Shown: in pieces, positions 17,381 to 26,594 of the stretch
How positions within the stretch are numbered: the stretch's first letter is position 1
Layout: each line of letters begins with the position of its first letter
NCBI GenBank assembly: GCA_019112875.1
Contig: DXIO01000102.1
Span: 1 to 40,894 of the forward strand
From: Candidatus Aquabacterium excrementipullorum
GTDB lineage: Bacteria; Pseudomonadota; Gammaproteobacteria; Burkholderiales; Burkholderiaceae_C
Reading direction: 5' to 3'
DNA: 40,894 nucleotides
The notes under the pieces: model-generated
What the model saw: the letters and a program-made list of their open reading frames with translations, nothing else
The model's database searches: none
What the model was told of the DNA's origin: nothing
Translations under genes and position numbers: made by a program

Positions 17381-17748
17381 GCCTCAAGCGCAAGCCGGCG
17401 CGCTGGCAGGGCTCGGACGATGCGATCCGGGCCGTGCAGGTGGCCTTCGATGTGGAGCAGGCGGTGATGGAGGCGGTGCGTCATGCCGCCTTCAGCAACC
17501 ACCTGTCCACCTCGGACCAGATCCGGCAGTTGCTGGACCTGCCCACCTCGGCGCGCCCACAGCGCCCCCGGCTCACGGTGTCGCTCAGCGGCGCCGACTA
17601 CGAATTGCTGTCATCGCGGTACAAGCTGCCGGCCGACGACCGGCTGGGCATCAAGGAGCGTGTCACGCAGGAGCTCATCGCTTTTGCGCAGGGAGGTGAC
17701 AACGCGCCGCCCGGCAAGAAACCGGTCCCGCCCAAACGCCAGACCTGA
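17377..17748 (+). CDS. Small basic protein of unknown function in the pspA operon
   Basis: 123 residues, not recognised. The N-terminus is basic (SLKRKPARWQG). A helical segment with VEQAVMEAVRHAAFSNHLSTS and IRQLLDLP resembles a small DNA-binding or oligomerisation helix pair. A second helical part has LTVSLSGADYELLSSRYKL and a Pro/Lys-rich tail ends the protein. I see no signal peptide or membrane segment. The ATG overlaps the pspA stop, and AAGGACAAGG provides a ribosome site inside pspA. The overlap says it is made in step with PspA. It could be an operon-specific regulator (the paired-helix look and the palindrome at the promoter would fit) or a PspA adaptor. Both are guesses. Confidence 0.85.
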   Translation: MSLKRKPARWQGSDDAIRAVQVAFDVEQAVMEAVRHAAFSNHLSTSDQIRQLLDLPTSARPQRPRLTVSLSGADYELLSSRYKLPADDRLGIKERVTQELIAFAQGGDNAPPGKKPVPPKRQT

Positions 17749-17813
17749 CAAGGCCTGCCTAGAATCCAGAGACGACAAGTCATACAGGCCACAGGCCAAC
17801 AGAAGGGGAGTAC

Positions 17814-18449
17814 ATGGGAAGTTTTCTCGATGCGGCCATGGGGTATCCCACGGCGGTCTACACGACGCTGCTCGGTGTCGTGCTGCTGTACTGGGTGATG
17901 GCGGTGCTGGGCGTCGTGGACTTCGAGTCCAGCGGCATCGACATCGACCTGGACATGCACGCTGATGGCCAGATCGACGACCTGGGCGTGTTGGCCGGCT
18001 ACGTGGTGGGCTTCGGGCTCAACGGCGTGCCCTTCTCCATCGTGGTCAGCCTGATCGTGCTGGTGTCCTGGACGCTGAGTTGCCTGGCCGGCATGTGGGT
18101 GCTGGCCTGGGTGCCCACCGTGCTGTTCAAGGCCCTGGCCGGCACGGCCGTGCTGGTGGGCAGCTTCCTCACGTCCATTCCGGTCACGGCGCGCGTGGTG
18201 CGGCCGATGCGCGGCCTGTTCGTCAGCCACACGGCCATCGGCAATGCCGCGCTGGTCGGCCTGACATGCAAGGTGCTCACGCAATCCGTCGATGAGAAGC
18301 TGGGCCGCGCCGAGGTGGCGCGCCGTGGCGCCAACATCAACATCCGCGTCTGGGCCACCACGCCCAACACGCTGGCGCGGGGCGACAGTGCCCTGATCGT
18401 CGAGTACGACGAGGCCGCCGGCCGCTACCTGATCGAGTCCGAGCGCTGA
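17814..18449 (+). CDS. yqiJ: YqiJ-like inner-membrane protein with OB-fold (DUF1449)
   Basis: 211 residues. Hydrophobic segments lie at about 13-34, 72-100 and 103-125, with an acidic loop (DIDLDMHADGQIDD) between the first two. A C-terminal soluble region (about 140-211) has the beta pattern expected of the YqiJ OB-fold; GRAEVARRGANINIRVWA and LARGDSALIVEYD are typical. Strong ribosome site AAGGGGAG. Family members are encoded next to flotillins in many bacteria, and this one precedes a flotillin gene by 66 bases. The likely role is to act with the flotillin in membrane microdomains, comparable to NfeD-flotillin pairs. Confidence 0.9.
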   Translation: MGSFLDAAMGYPTAVYTTLLGVVLLYWVMAVLGVVDFESSGIDIDLDMHADGQIDDLGVLAGYVVGFGLNGVPFSIVVSLIVLVSWTLSCLAGMWVLAWVPTVLFKALAGTAVLVGSFLTSIPVTARVVRPMRGLFVSHTAIGNAALVGLTCKVLTQSVDEKLGRAEVARRGANINIRVWATTPNTLARGDSALIVEYDEAAGRYLIESER

Positions 18450-18515
18450 ACGCGCCGGGCCGATGTTTCTTTCTCGCTTTTTCGTTCCTGCTCACTGCCT
18501 ACAAGAGGACCCCTC

Positions 18516-20609
18516 ATGGAGCCGATCTTTGTCGCCGTTGGCGTGCTCACGCTGTTCATCCTGGGCATGTTCGCCATGCTCGCCAAGTTCTATCGCAAGA
18601 TCGAACAGGGGCATGCGCTCATCGTCAACACGCTCAGGGCCGAGCCCGAGGTGACCTTCACCGGGCGCATGGTCTACCCCATCATCCACAAGGCCGAGCT
18701 GATGGACATCTCGGTCAAGACCATCGAGATCGAGCGCAAGGGCCGCGAAGGCCTGATCTGCAAGGACAACATCCGCGCCGACATCGACGTGAAGTTCTTC
18801 GTGCGCGTCAACAAGACGGCCGACGACGTGCTCAAGGTGGCGCAGGGCATCGGCTGCACGCGCGCCTCCAGCCAGGAGACGCTGGAGGAGCTGTTCTCGG
18901 CCAAGTTCTCCGAGGCGCTCAAGACGGTCGGCAAGAACATGGACTTCATCGACCTCTACCAGGCCCGCGACCGCTTCCGCGACGAGATCGTCGCGCAGAT
19001 CGGTGACGACCTGTCTGGCTACGTGCTCGAAGACGCGGCCATCGACTTCCTGGAGCAGACGCCGTTGGGCGACCTGGACTCCAACAACATCCTCGATGCA
19101 CAGGGCATCAAGAAGATCACCGAGCTGACGGCGGTCGAGCACGTGCGCACCAACGAGCTGCGCCGCAACGAGGAAATGCAGATCAAGAAGAAGAACGTCG
19201 AGACGCAAGAAGCGCTGCTGGAGCTCGAACGCCAGCAGGCCGATGCGCAGGCCAAGCAGCAGCGCGAGGTGGCCACGGTGCGCGCTCGCGAGGAGGCCGA
19301 GACCGCCAAGATCCAGTCCGAAGAAAAGGCCAAGTCCGAGATGGCACGCCTGCAGGCCGAGCAGACCGTGGCCGTGCAGCAGGAGAACGTGCTGCGCGAG
19401 AAGGAAGTGGCCGAGAACAACCGCAAACGCGCCGTCGCCATCGAAGAAGAGAAGGTGACGCGTGCCCGCGAGCTGGAGGTGGTCGACCGCGAGAAGGAAG
19501 TCACCCTGCAGAAGATCGAGAAGGACAAGGCCGTCGAGGTGCAGAAGAAGGCGATTGCCGACGTGATCCGCGAGCGCATCGTGGTCGAGCGCACGGTGGC
19601 CGAACAAGAAGAAGCCATCAAGGAACTGCGTGTCGTGGCCGAGGCCGAGCGCACCAAGAAATCCACCATCATCATCGCCGAGGGCCAGGCCGAGGAGAAG
19701 CTGGTGCTGGAGGTGAAATCCGCCGAGGCGCAGGAGCGCCGGGCCCGCCACAAGGCCACCGAAGACCTGACGCTGGCCGACGCCAAGCTCAAGATCGCCG
19801 AGCGTGACGCCGAGGCCAAGAAGCGCGAGGCCGAGGGCGTGGAGGCCATCAGCGCCGCCACGGGCCTGGCCGCCGCCAAGGTGCAGATCGCGTCGGCACA
19901 GGCGCAGCTGGCGCAGTTCGAGGCCGAAGCCAGCGGCAAGCAGAAGGTGGGCCTGGCCGAGGTGCAGGTGAAGACGGCCGATGCCGACGCCACGCTCAAG
20001 GCGGGCCAGGCCGAAGCCCAGGTCAAGGAGCTGCTGGGCCTGGCCGAGGTGAAGGTGCGCACCGCCGACGCGGAAGCCGACCTGAAGGCCGGCGAGGTCG
20101 AGGCGCAGAACACCGAGGCCAAGTTCCATGCCGAAGCCAAGGGCCTGCGCGACAAGTTCGACGCCATGAAGGAGATGAGCGAGCACACCCGCGCGCACGA
20201 AGAGTTCCGCATGCGCCTGGAGAAATCGCACATCGAGACGCTCAAGGGCATCGATGCGCAGACCGTCATCGCCAAGGAGCAGGCCGAGGTGCTCAGCACC
20301 GCGCTGGGCAACGCCAAGATCGACATCGTGGGAGGCGAGGGCGGCTACTTCGACAGCTTCGTCAAGGCGCTGGCCGTGGGCAAGGGCATCGATGGCGTGA
20401 TCTCGCGCAGCAACACGCTGCAGATCGGGCTGAAGGACCACCTCAACGGTGAGCGCGACATGGTGGGCGACGTGCGCGAGCTGATCGGCGCGCTGGGCTC
20501 GTCGGCCGGCGAGCTGCAGAACCTGAGCGTGGCCGCCCTGATGGCCAAGGTGGCGCGTGATGGCGACGACAGCCAGAAGGCCGCACTGAAGACCTTGCTG
20601 GCCCGCTGA
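18516..20609 (+). CDS. yqiK: Flotillin-like SPFH-domain protein (YqiK-like)
   Basis: 697 residues, longer than E. coli YqiK (about 553). One N-terminal membrane segment (about 3-22) is followed by the SPFH domain (about 25-200) with YRKIEQGHALIVNTL at its start. A very long Ala/Glu/Lys coiled coil (about 210-570) with many EAE/AEA repeats comes next, including two tandem 29-residue units at 479-507 and 508-536, and then a mixed C-terminal domain. Ribosome site AGAGGA. Flotillins scaffold ordered inner-membrane patches and oligomerise through SPFH and coiled-coil regions. The next gene starts one base after its stop, so flotillin and the AAA+ protein are translated together, which suggests a physical complex. 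Confidence 0.94.
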   Translation: MEPIFVAVGVLTLFILGMFAMLAKFYRKIEQGHALIVNTLRAEPEVTFTGRMVYPIIHKAELMDISVKTIEIERKGREGLICKDNIRADIDVKFFVRVNKTADDVLKVAQGIGCTRASSQETLEELFSAKFSEALKTVGKNMDFIDLYQARDRFRDEIVAQIGDDLSGYVLEDAAIDFLEQTPLGDLDSNNILDAQGIKKITELTAVEHVRTNELRRNEEMQIKKKNVETQEALLELERQQADAQAKQQREVATVRAREEAETAKIQSEEKAKSEMARLQAEQTVAVQQENVLREKEVAENNRKRAVAIEEEKVTRARELEVVDREKEVTLQKIEKDKAVEVQKKAIADVIRERIVVERTVAEQEEAIKELRVVAEAERTKKSTIIIAEGQAEEKLVLEVKSAEAQERRARHKATEDLTLADAKLKIAERDAEAKKREAEGVEAISAATGLAAAKVQIASAQAQLAQFEAEASGKQKVGLAEVQVKTADADATLKAGQAEAQVKELLGLAEVKVRTADAEADLKAGEVEAQNTEAKFHAEAKGLRDKFDAMKEMSEHTRAHEEFRMRLEKSHIETLKGIDAQTVIAKEQAEVLSTALGNAKIDIVGGEGGYFDSFVKALAVGKGIDGVISRSNTLQIGLKDHLNGERDMVGDVRELIGALGSSAGELQNLSVAALMAKVARDGDDSQKAALKTLLAR
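19950..20123 (+). repeat. Tandem 87-bp in-frame repeat inside the flotillin gene
   Basis: Two adjacent 29-codon units begin at 19950 and 20037, each with GLAEV then TADA then LKAG at the same offsets. 19 of 29 residues match. The register keeps the coiled-coil heptads in phase, so the duplication lengthens the rod without breaking it. Confidence 0.8.
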
Positions 20610-20610
20610 G

Positions 20611-23600
20611 ATGAACGACACCCACCGGACGGACGCTGCGGACGCCACCGACAGCCTGGTGGCCGGCAGCGGCAGCTACGACCTGCTCAAGAAGCGGCTG
20701 GAACAGCAGGGCGCCGCGCTGCAGCAGCAGGCCCAGGCCCTCAACGAGGCCCGCGTGGCCGAGTTCGGCCGCGCTGACCAGGTGCTGCTGCTGCGCACCC
20801 GCGCCCGTACCGAGAACAACTGCGTGGCGCGCGACATCGTGCGCATCGGCGATGTGCTGCTGTTCGGCTACAACGTCTTCATCGGTTTGCGCAAGGAGAC
20901 GGCGGTCAGCGACGTGTTCGCGCTGTACCGTCTGGCCGAGCACGAGGGCGCCGACGAGCTGCAGCCCGTGCCCCTGGCCGGCAGCTTCCTCGAAGACAGC
21001 CGCTTCGTCTCGGATTTCCGCGAGCTGCACGCCTACTACAAGCACGCCACGCTGCTGCAGCTGCGCGTGACGCAGGACAAGCTGCTGGCCGCCTTCCAGA
21101 TCGGCCAGCAGGTGCACGACCTGCGCGTGTTCCGCTGGCAGATCGAGCGTGACGGCAGCGTGCGCTACGTGGATAACCGCGGCGAGCGCGACATCGCCCT
21201 GCCGCCCAGCCACGATTTCGAGTGGACGCCCACCACGCGCGACGACCACGTCGCCGGCCGCCATCCGCACATCAACGTGCTGGACACCGTCTTCGTCGAG
21301 ACGGTGGGCGGTGACCTGACCATCAAGGTCGAGAACAACACCGAGACCGGCCTGGGCATCTACAGCGAGCCGGTCGAGGACAAGAACCAGTCGCTCACCG
21401 ACGCCGACATCGCCTATGCCCGCCTGGGCATGCTGATCCTGCTGCGCGTGCGCCCCTACCGCGAGCAGACCACGCGCTACCTGGTCTACAACCAGCGCAC
21501 GCAGCAGGCCGAGCGGCTCGATGCCATCGGCGGCTCGTGCGTGCAGCTGCCCGAGGACCACGGCATCATCTTTCCTGGCGGCTACTACCTGCAATCGGGC
21601 GAGCACAAGCGCTTCGATCTGCCTCAGGACATGGTGGCCGGCCTGCGCTTCAAGCGCATGGTCAAGTCGCCCAACGGCGAGGACGTGGCCTATGTGTTCT
21701 ACCAGCCGGGCTCGGGCCACTACGCGCTCTTCACCTACAACCTGATCAACAAGACGCTGAGCACGCCCATCGTGGCCAATGGCTACGCGCGCTTCGCCGA
21801 CGGCCGCATGCTGGTGTTCCAGGTGGACCGGGGCGAGCCCACGCGCGTGCATCCGATGCAGCTGTGGCAGACCCCTTTCGCCACCGAGGACCACGCCACC
21901 GCGCAGCCCGCGGCCCAGGGCTTCTTCGGCAAGATCGGCAACGCCGAGCTGGTGCGTGGCGTCTCCGACCTGATGGGCATCGCCCGCGCGGTGCGCGAGC
22001 AGGCGCCCACGCGCACCGCCTACGACGACCTGATTCGCCAGTGCACGCGCGTGTCGGATGCCTACTTCTGGCTCGAAGCCCCCGAGGCGGGTGGCCTGTC
22101 GGACTTGCTGCGCCAGATCGCTGACGGCGCGCGCGCCACGCTGGCCGAGTTCGAGAAGGTCGACAGCATCCGCCGCGACACGGCCCGTGCGCTGGCGCAG
22201 GCCGAGGCCGAGCAGCACGCCCTGCTGACCGACATCGCCAGCACGATCTGGCGCCTGCCGGCCGATTTCGTCAAGGCACTGGGCCGCCTGCGCGAACGGC
22301 GCGGGCGTCTGCAGCTGGTGCGCGAGCTGCGCTATGTGGACACGGCCCGCGTGGAGGCGATGGACGCCGCGCTGGCCACCGAGCAGCAGCGCGTGGGCGA
22401 GCGCGCCCTGCAGTTCCTGGCCGATCCCACCGCGTTCGACGCGCAGCGCCAGGCCCTGAACGGCCTGGCCACCGAGTTGCCCGCCGCCACGACCACGCCG
22501 GTGCTCGACAAGCTGCTCGCCACCCTGGACGACGAAGCCGCCGGCCTGGACCTGCTCAGCGAACAGCTCGGCACCCTGCCTGGCGGCGATGCCGTGGTGC
22601 GCACCACCATCCTGGACAGCATCTCGGGCCTGTACGCCGACATCAACCGGCTGCGGGCCGATGCCCGTGTGCGTCGCAAGACCATGGGCGTGGGCGAGGC
22701 GCGCGCGGAGTTCGGCGCGCAGTTCAAGCTCTTCGGCCAGGCCGTCGAGAACGCGCTGGAATTCGCCGACAGCCCCGAGAAATGCGACGAGGCCCTGACC
22801 CGCCTGCTGGCCCAGCTCGAAGAGCTCGAAGGCCGCTTCGGCGAGCACGAGGCCTTCATCGCCGACATCGCGGCCAAGCGCGAATCGATGGTCGAGGCCC
22901 TGGCCGCGCGCCGCCAGATGCTGGTGGATGCCCGCCAGCGCCGCGCCCAGGCCATGGCCGAGGCGGGTGCCCGCATCCTCGAAGGCGTGCCGCGCCGCGT
23001 GGCGCAGATGCGCGAGCTGGCCGATGTGCACAGCTACTTCGCGTCGGACGTGCTGCTGGCCAAGCTGGGCAAGGTCATCGCCGATTTGCGCGCCATGGGC
23101 GCCTCGGTGCAGGCCGATGACCTGGCCACGCGCCTGCAGACCGCGCGCGACATGGCCGTGCGCGCCGTGCGTGACCAGCGCGAGCTGGCCGTCGATGGCG
23201 GCAACACGCTCAAGCTGGGTCGCCACGCCTTCACCATCAACCGCCAGGCGATCGACCTGACCCTGGTGTCGCATGGCGAGGGCCAGGCTTTCCAGATCAC
23301 CGGCACGGACTACCTGGCCCCGGTGCACGACGACAGCCTGCTGGCGCTGCGCCCCTATTGGGCGCAGGCCCTGGTGTCCGAGACGGCCGATCTGTCGCGC
23401 GCCGAGTACCTGGCGGGCCACCTGCTCAAGGGCTGGCTCTCGGGCCAGGCCCGCGATGGCGAGGCCGCGATGGACTGGGCCCAGGTGCGCGCCCTGTTCA
23501 CCGAAGACCCGATGCACCCGACCTTGCTGGAGCAGGTGCGCCGCGAGGCCGCAGCCCGTTACCAGGAGGGCTACCAGAAGGGCGTGCACGACGAGGACGC

Positions 23601-25794
23601 GCTGCGCCTGCTGGCCGCGCTGGTCGCCATGCAGGATGCCGCTGGCCTGTTGGCCTGGGGCCCGGCCGAACGTGCGCTGGCCCTGATGTACTGGCAGGAG
23701 GGGCTCGATGAGGCCGGGCGCGATGCCCTGCAGCGCCAGGGGCGCGCCTGCCTGCAGATGCAGGCGCTGTTCGGCCAGGCCCAGGCTTTGCAGGATCTGG
23801 AAGGCACGCTCGGCCAGGCCCTGCAAGCCTTCATGGACACGGCCATGCCCGAGCTGGCGCAGGCCGGGGAGGGCCATGCCGCCATGGGCCGCGCCGCCGC
23901 CGCTTACCTGGTGCGCCAGGTCAGCGTAGGGCATGGCACCGAGGCCTGGGCCGTGTCCGGCCTGGGTGATGACCTGGCCCAGGCCCTGCTGCGAGAGCTG
24001 GAGCGCCATGGCCGCCAAGACGAGGTGCGCCGCGACCTGGACGCCGCGCCCGTGGCCGAGCGCTGGCGCATCGCCCGCCAGTGGGTACAGGCTTTTGCCG
24101 CCACGCAGGACGCCGCCGCGCAGGCCTGGGTGGACGATGCCGCCAGCGTGCTGGCCTTGCCCGCGCGACGCCAGCGCATCAACGCCACGCTGGACCAAAC
24201 CGTGGAGGGGCTGCGCAGCGAACACCCGCGCATCGACGGCGGCCACATGGCGCTGAACCTCAACGACTACTGGCGCCGCCTCGAGCACCACCATGCCCAC
24301 ACCGTGCCGGCCTATCAGTCGCTGCAGCACCGCCGCCATGAACTGCTGGCACAGGAGCGCCGCCGCCTGCGCCTGAACCAGTTCCAGGCCAAGCCGCTGT
24401 CGTCCTTCGTGCGCAACCGCCTGATCGACGAGGTCTACCTGCCGCTGCTGGGCGACAACCTGGCCAAGCAGCTCGGCGCGGCGGGCGATGCCAGCCGCAG
24501 CGACCGCATGGGCCTGCTGCTGCTGATCTCGCCGCCGGGCTATGGCAAGACCACGCTGCTGGAGTACGTGGCCGACCGCCTGGGCCTGGTCTTCGTGCGC
24601 ATCAACTGCCCGGCGCTGGGCCACGCCGTCACCTCGCTGGACCCGAGTGCGGCACCCAACAGCGCCGCGCGCCAGGAGCTCGACAAGCTCAACCTGGGGC
24701 TGGCGATGGGCAACAACGTGATGCTCTACCTGGACGACATCCAGCACACCGACCCGGAGTTCCTGCAGAAGTTCATCGGCCTGGCCGACGGCACGCGCCG
24801 CATCGAAGGCGTGTGGAACGGCGAGCCGCGCACGCACGACCTGCGCGGCAAGCGCTTCGCCATCGCCATGGCCGGCAACCCCTACACCGAGTCGGGCGAT
24901 GTCTTCAAGATCCCCGACATGCTGGCCAACCGCGCCGACATCCACAACCTGGGCGATGTGCTCTCGGGCCACGATGCGCTGTTCGCGCTGTCCTACCTGG
25001 AAAACTGTCTGACGTCGCACCCGCTGCTGCTGCCCCTGGCCTCGCGCGAGCCGGCCGATGTGCACCGGCTGGTGGCCCTGGCTCAGGGCGAAGAGGTGGC
25101 GGCCAGCGCGTTCTCGCACAGCTACAGCGCACTCGAACTCGAAGAGCTCTCAGCCATGTTCAAGCGGCTGTTCCAGGTGCGCGACCTGCTGCTCAAGGTG
25201 AACCTGGCCTACATCGCCTCGGCCGCGCAGAAGGACAGCTACCGCACCGAGCCGCCCTTCAAGCTGCAGGGCAGTTACCGCAACATGGGCAAGCTGGCCG
25301 CCAAGGTCACGCCGCTGATGCGCGAGGACGAGATCGATGCGCTGTTGCGCGACCACTACCGCGGCGAGGCCCAGACCCTGACCACCGGCGCCGAGGAGAA
25401 CCTGCTCAAGCTGTCGCAGCTGCTGGGCCGTCCCACGCCCGATGAGGCGACGCGATGGCGTGAGATCTGCGACGAGTTCGTGCGCCAGCGCAAGCTGGGC
25501 GGTGACGATGCCGACGGCAGCACGCGCATCGCCTCGACCGTGCTCGATGTGGCCCGCGCCGTGGAGCACCTCAAGCCCTCACCCGAGCCGCCAGGCCCGT
25601 CGGACGGCCTGCGGCTGGCCGAGGCCGTGCTGGAGATGGCGGTGACCTACCGGCAGCTGATCATGCCGCTGGTGGCCGCCACCGAACGCCGGCTCGACCT
25701 GGACCAGTCCATCCGCAAGGAGGTCGAGCGCGTGGCCGAGCAGCTCGAGAACCGACGGCAGGCGCAGCGGCCCACGCCGCCTGACGCGGGCTGA
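20611..25794 (+). CDS. Giant AAA+ ATPase ('DNA repair ATPase' family) coupled to flotillin
   Basis: 1727 residues. The AAA+ core is at about 1260-1500: Walker A PPGYGKTT (1308-1315), Walker B LYLDDIQH (1372-1379, acidic pair 1375-1376) and sensor-1 Asn in MAGNP (N1423), followed by an ANRAD segment that may hold the Arg finger. The first ~500 residues are beta-rich and look like a repeat or propeller-type domain. The middle (about 500-900) is charged and helical, with probable coiled coil. The family is usually labelled 'DNA repair ATPase' (DUF3686-type), a name without firm support. Its constant position after a flotillin argues for a membrane-remodelling or chaperone role with the SPFH scaffold. 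It starts one base after the flotillin stop and ends at a stem-loop, closing the operon. Confidence 0.93.
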   Translation: MNDTHRTDAADATDSLVAGSGSYDLLKKRLEQQGAALQQQAQALNEARVAEFGRADQVLLLRTRARTENNCVARDIVRIGDVLLFGYNVFIGLRKETAVSDVFALYRLAEHEGADELQPVPLAGSFLEDSRFVSDFRELHAYYKHATLLQLRVTQDKLLAAFQIGQQVHDLRVFRWQIERDGSVRYVDNRGERDIALPPSHDFEWTPTTRDDHVAGRHPHINVLDTVFVETVGGDLTIKVENNTETGLGIYSEPVEDKNQSLTDADIAYARLGMLILLRVRPYREQTTRYLVYNQRTQQAERLDAIGGSCVQLPEDHGIIFPGGYYLQSGEHKRFDLPQDMVAGLRFKRMVKSPNGEDVAYVFYQPGSGHYALFTYNLINKTLSTPIVANGYARFADGRMLVFQVDRGEPTRVHPMQLWQTPFATEDHATAQPAAQGFFGKIGNAELVRGVSDLMGIARAVREQAPTRTAYDDLIRQCTRVSDAYFWLEAPEAGGLSDLLRQIADGARATLAEFEKVDSIRRDTARALAQAEAEQHALLTDIASTIWRLPADFVKALGRLRERRGRLQLVRELRYVDTARVEAMDAALATEQQRVGERALQFLADPTAFDAQRQALNGLATELPAATTTPVLDKLLATLDDEAAGLDLLSEQLGTLPGGDAVVRTTILDSISGLYADINRLRADARVRRKTMGVGEARAEFGAQFKLFGQAVENALEFADSPEKCDEALTRLLAQLEELEGRFGEHEAFIADIAAKRESMVEALAARRQMLVDARQRRAQAMAEAGARILEGVPRRVAQMRELADVHSYFASDVLLAKLGKVIADLRAMGASVQADDLATRLQTARDMAVRAVRDQRELAVDGGNTLKLGRHAFTINRQAIDLTLVSHGEGQAFQITGTDYLAPVHDDSLLALRPYWAQALVSETADLSRAEYLAGHLLKGWLSGQARDGEAAMDWAQVRALFTEDPMHPTLLEQVRREAAARYQEGYQKGVHDEDALRLLAALVAMQDAAGLLAWGPAERALALMYWQEGLDEAGRDALQRQGRACLQMQALFGQAQALQDLEGTLGQALQAFMDTAMPELAQAGEGHAAMGRAAAAYLVRQVSVGHGTEAWAVSGLGDDLAQALLRELERHGRQDEVRRDLDAAPVAERWRIARQWVQAFAATQDAAAQAWVDDAASVLALPARRQRINATLDQTVEGLRSEHPRIDGGHMALNLNDYWRRLEHHHAHTVPAYQSLQHRRHELLAQERRRLRLNQFQAKPLSSFVRNRLIDEVYLPLLGDNLAKQLGAAGDASRSDRMGLLLLISPPGYGKTTLLEYVADRLGLVFVRINCPALGHAVTSLDPSAAPNSAARQELDKLNLGLAMGNNVMLYLDDIQHTDPEFLQKFIGLADGTRRIEGVWNGEPRTHDLRGKRFAIAMAGNPYTESGDVFKIPDMLANRADIHNLGDVLSGHDALFALSYLENCLTSHPLLLPLASREPADVHRLVALAQGEEVAASAFSHSYSALELEELSAMFKRLFQVRDLLLKVNLAYIASAAQKDSYRTEPPFKLQGSYRNMGKLAAKVTPLMREDEIDALLRDHYRGEAQTLTTGAEENLLKLSQLLGRPTPDEATRWREICDEFVRQRKLGGDDADGSTRIASTVLDVARAVEHLKPSPEPPGPSDGLRLAEAVLEMAVTYRQLIMPLVAATERRLDLDQSIRKEVERVAEQLENRRQAQRPTPPDAG

Positions 25795-25805
25795 TCCGCC
25801 GGGGC

Positions 25806-25838
25806 CGGCCTGCACAGCCGGGGGCTTTCGGCAGGCCG
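25806..25838 (+). terminator. Stem-loop at the end of the pspA-flotillin operon
   Basis: CGGCCTGC (25806-25813) pairs perfectly with GCAGGCCG (25831-25838), with an inner AGCC/GGCT helix. It starts 12 bases after the ATPase stop. There is no T-run, so it may stabilise the 3' end or work with Rho rather than be a classical terminator. Confidence 0.55.
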
Positions 25839-25904
25839 ATGCCGTGCGCTCGCCGGGTGCTGGCATCATGGGCGCACAAGCATCCAACACGCCTGGGGAC
25901 CCGC

Positions 25905-26582
25905 ATGTACACGCTCTACATCGCCAACAAGAACTACTCGTCCTGGTCGCTGCGGCCCTGGGCCCTGCTGACCGAACTGGGCATCCCGTTCAAGGAGCAA
26001 CTGTTCCCCTTCGGCGCCGGCTCCAACTGGGACGAGTTCCGCCAGTTCTCGCCCAATGGCAAGGTGCCCTGCCTGCTGGACGATGGCCTGACGGTGTGGG
26101 AATCGCTGGCCATCGTGGAGTTCCTGGCCGAGCGCCATCCGGGCGTGTGGCCTGAGCAATCGGCCGCGCGGGCCTGGGCGCGGTCGGCCGCGGCCGAGAT
26201 GCACGCGGGGTTCAGCACCTTGCGCACGCGGTGCCCCATGAGTTGCGGCATCCGCGTGCGCCTGCACGAGATCGGCCCTGCGCTCAAGACTGATCTGGCA
26301 CGCCTGGACGAGCTCTGGCGCGATGGCCTGGACAAGTTCGGCGGCCCCTTCCTGGCCGGCGACACCTTCACGGCAGTCGATGCCTTCTTCGCGCCCGTGG
26401 CCTTCCGCGTGCAGACCTACGGCGTGCCCCTGAGCGACGAATCGCTGGCCTATGTGAAGCGCCTGCTGGACACGCGCGCGCTGCAGCAATGGCAGCAGCA
26501 GGCCCTGGCCGAGCCCTGGCGCGAGCCAGGCCACGAGGCTGATTGCTTGGCCTACGGCACGCTGGTGGCCGATTTGCGCTAA
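25905..26582 (+). CDS. Glutathione S-transferase family protein
   Basis: 225 residues from the ATG at 25905. An N-terminal thioredoxin-fold domain (about 1-80) has KNYSSWSLRPWALL, the glutathione-binding start of this subfamily, and WESLAIVEFLAERHPG with the conserved acidic/Ser contact. The all-helical C-terminal domain follows. The Ser residues in NYSSWS are the likely catalytic position. The family conjugates or reduces electrophiles with glutathione in the cytosol. Its start is 110 bases after the ATPase gene and past the stem-loop, so it probably has its own transcription. A GC stem plus T4 follows its stop. Confidence 0.92.
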   Translation: MYTLYIANKNYSSWSLRPWALLTELGIPFKEQLFPFGAGSNWDEFRQFSPNGKVPCLLDDGLTVWESLAIVEFLAERHPGVWPEQSAARAWARSAAAEMHAGFSTLRTRCPMSCGIRVRLHEIGPALKTDLARLDELWRDGLDKFGGPFLAGDTFTAVDAFFAPVAFRVQTYGVPLSDESLAYVKRLLDTRALQQWQQQALAEPWREPGHEADCLAYGTLVADLR

Positions 26583-26594
26583 GCCTGCGCGACG

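Noticed and set aside
17745-17765. CTGACA and TAGAAT before yqiJ as an internal promoter
   Set aside because: The spacing is only about nine bases, too short for sigma70.
18492-20648. Minus-strand 718-codon frame opposite the flotillin gene
   Set aside because: Leu/Gly/His-rich shadow of the Ala/Glu coiled coil; no recognisable fold.
20443-25119. Very long minus-strand open frame (1558 codons) opposite the AAA+ gene
   Set aside because: It is a mirror frame of a GC-rich gene: composition is His/Arg/Val/Gln-heavy with no domain, and the plus strand has clear AAA+ motifs and a coupled start.
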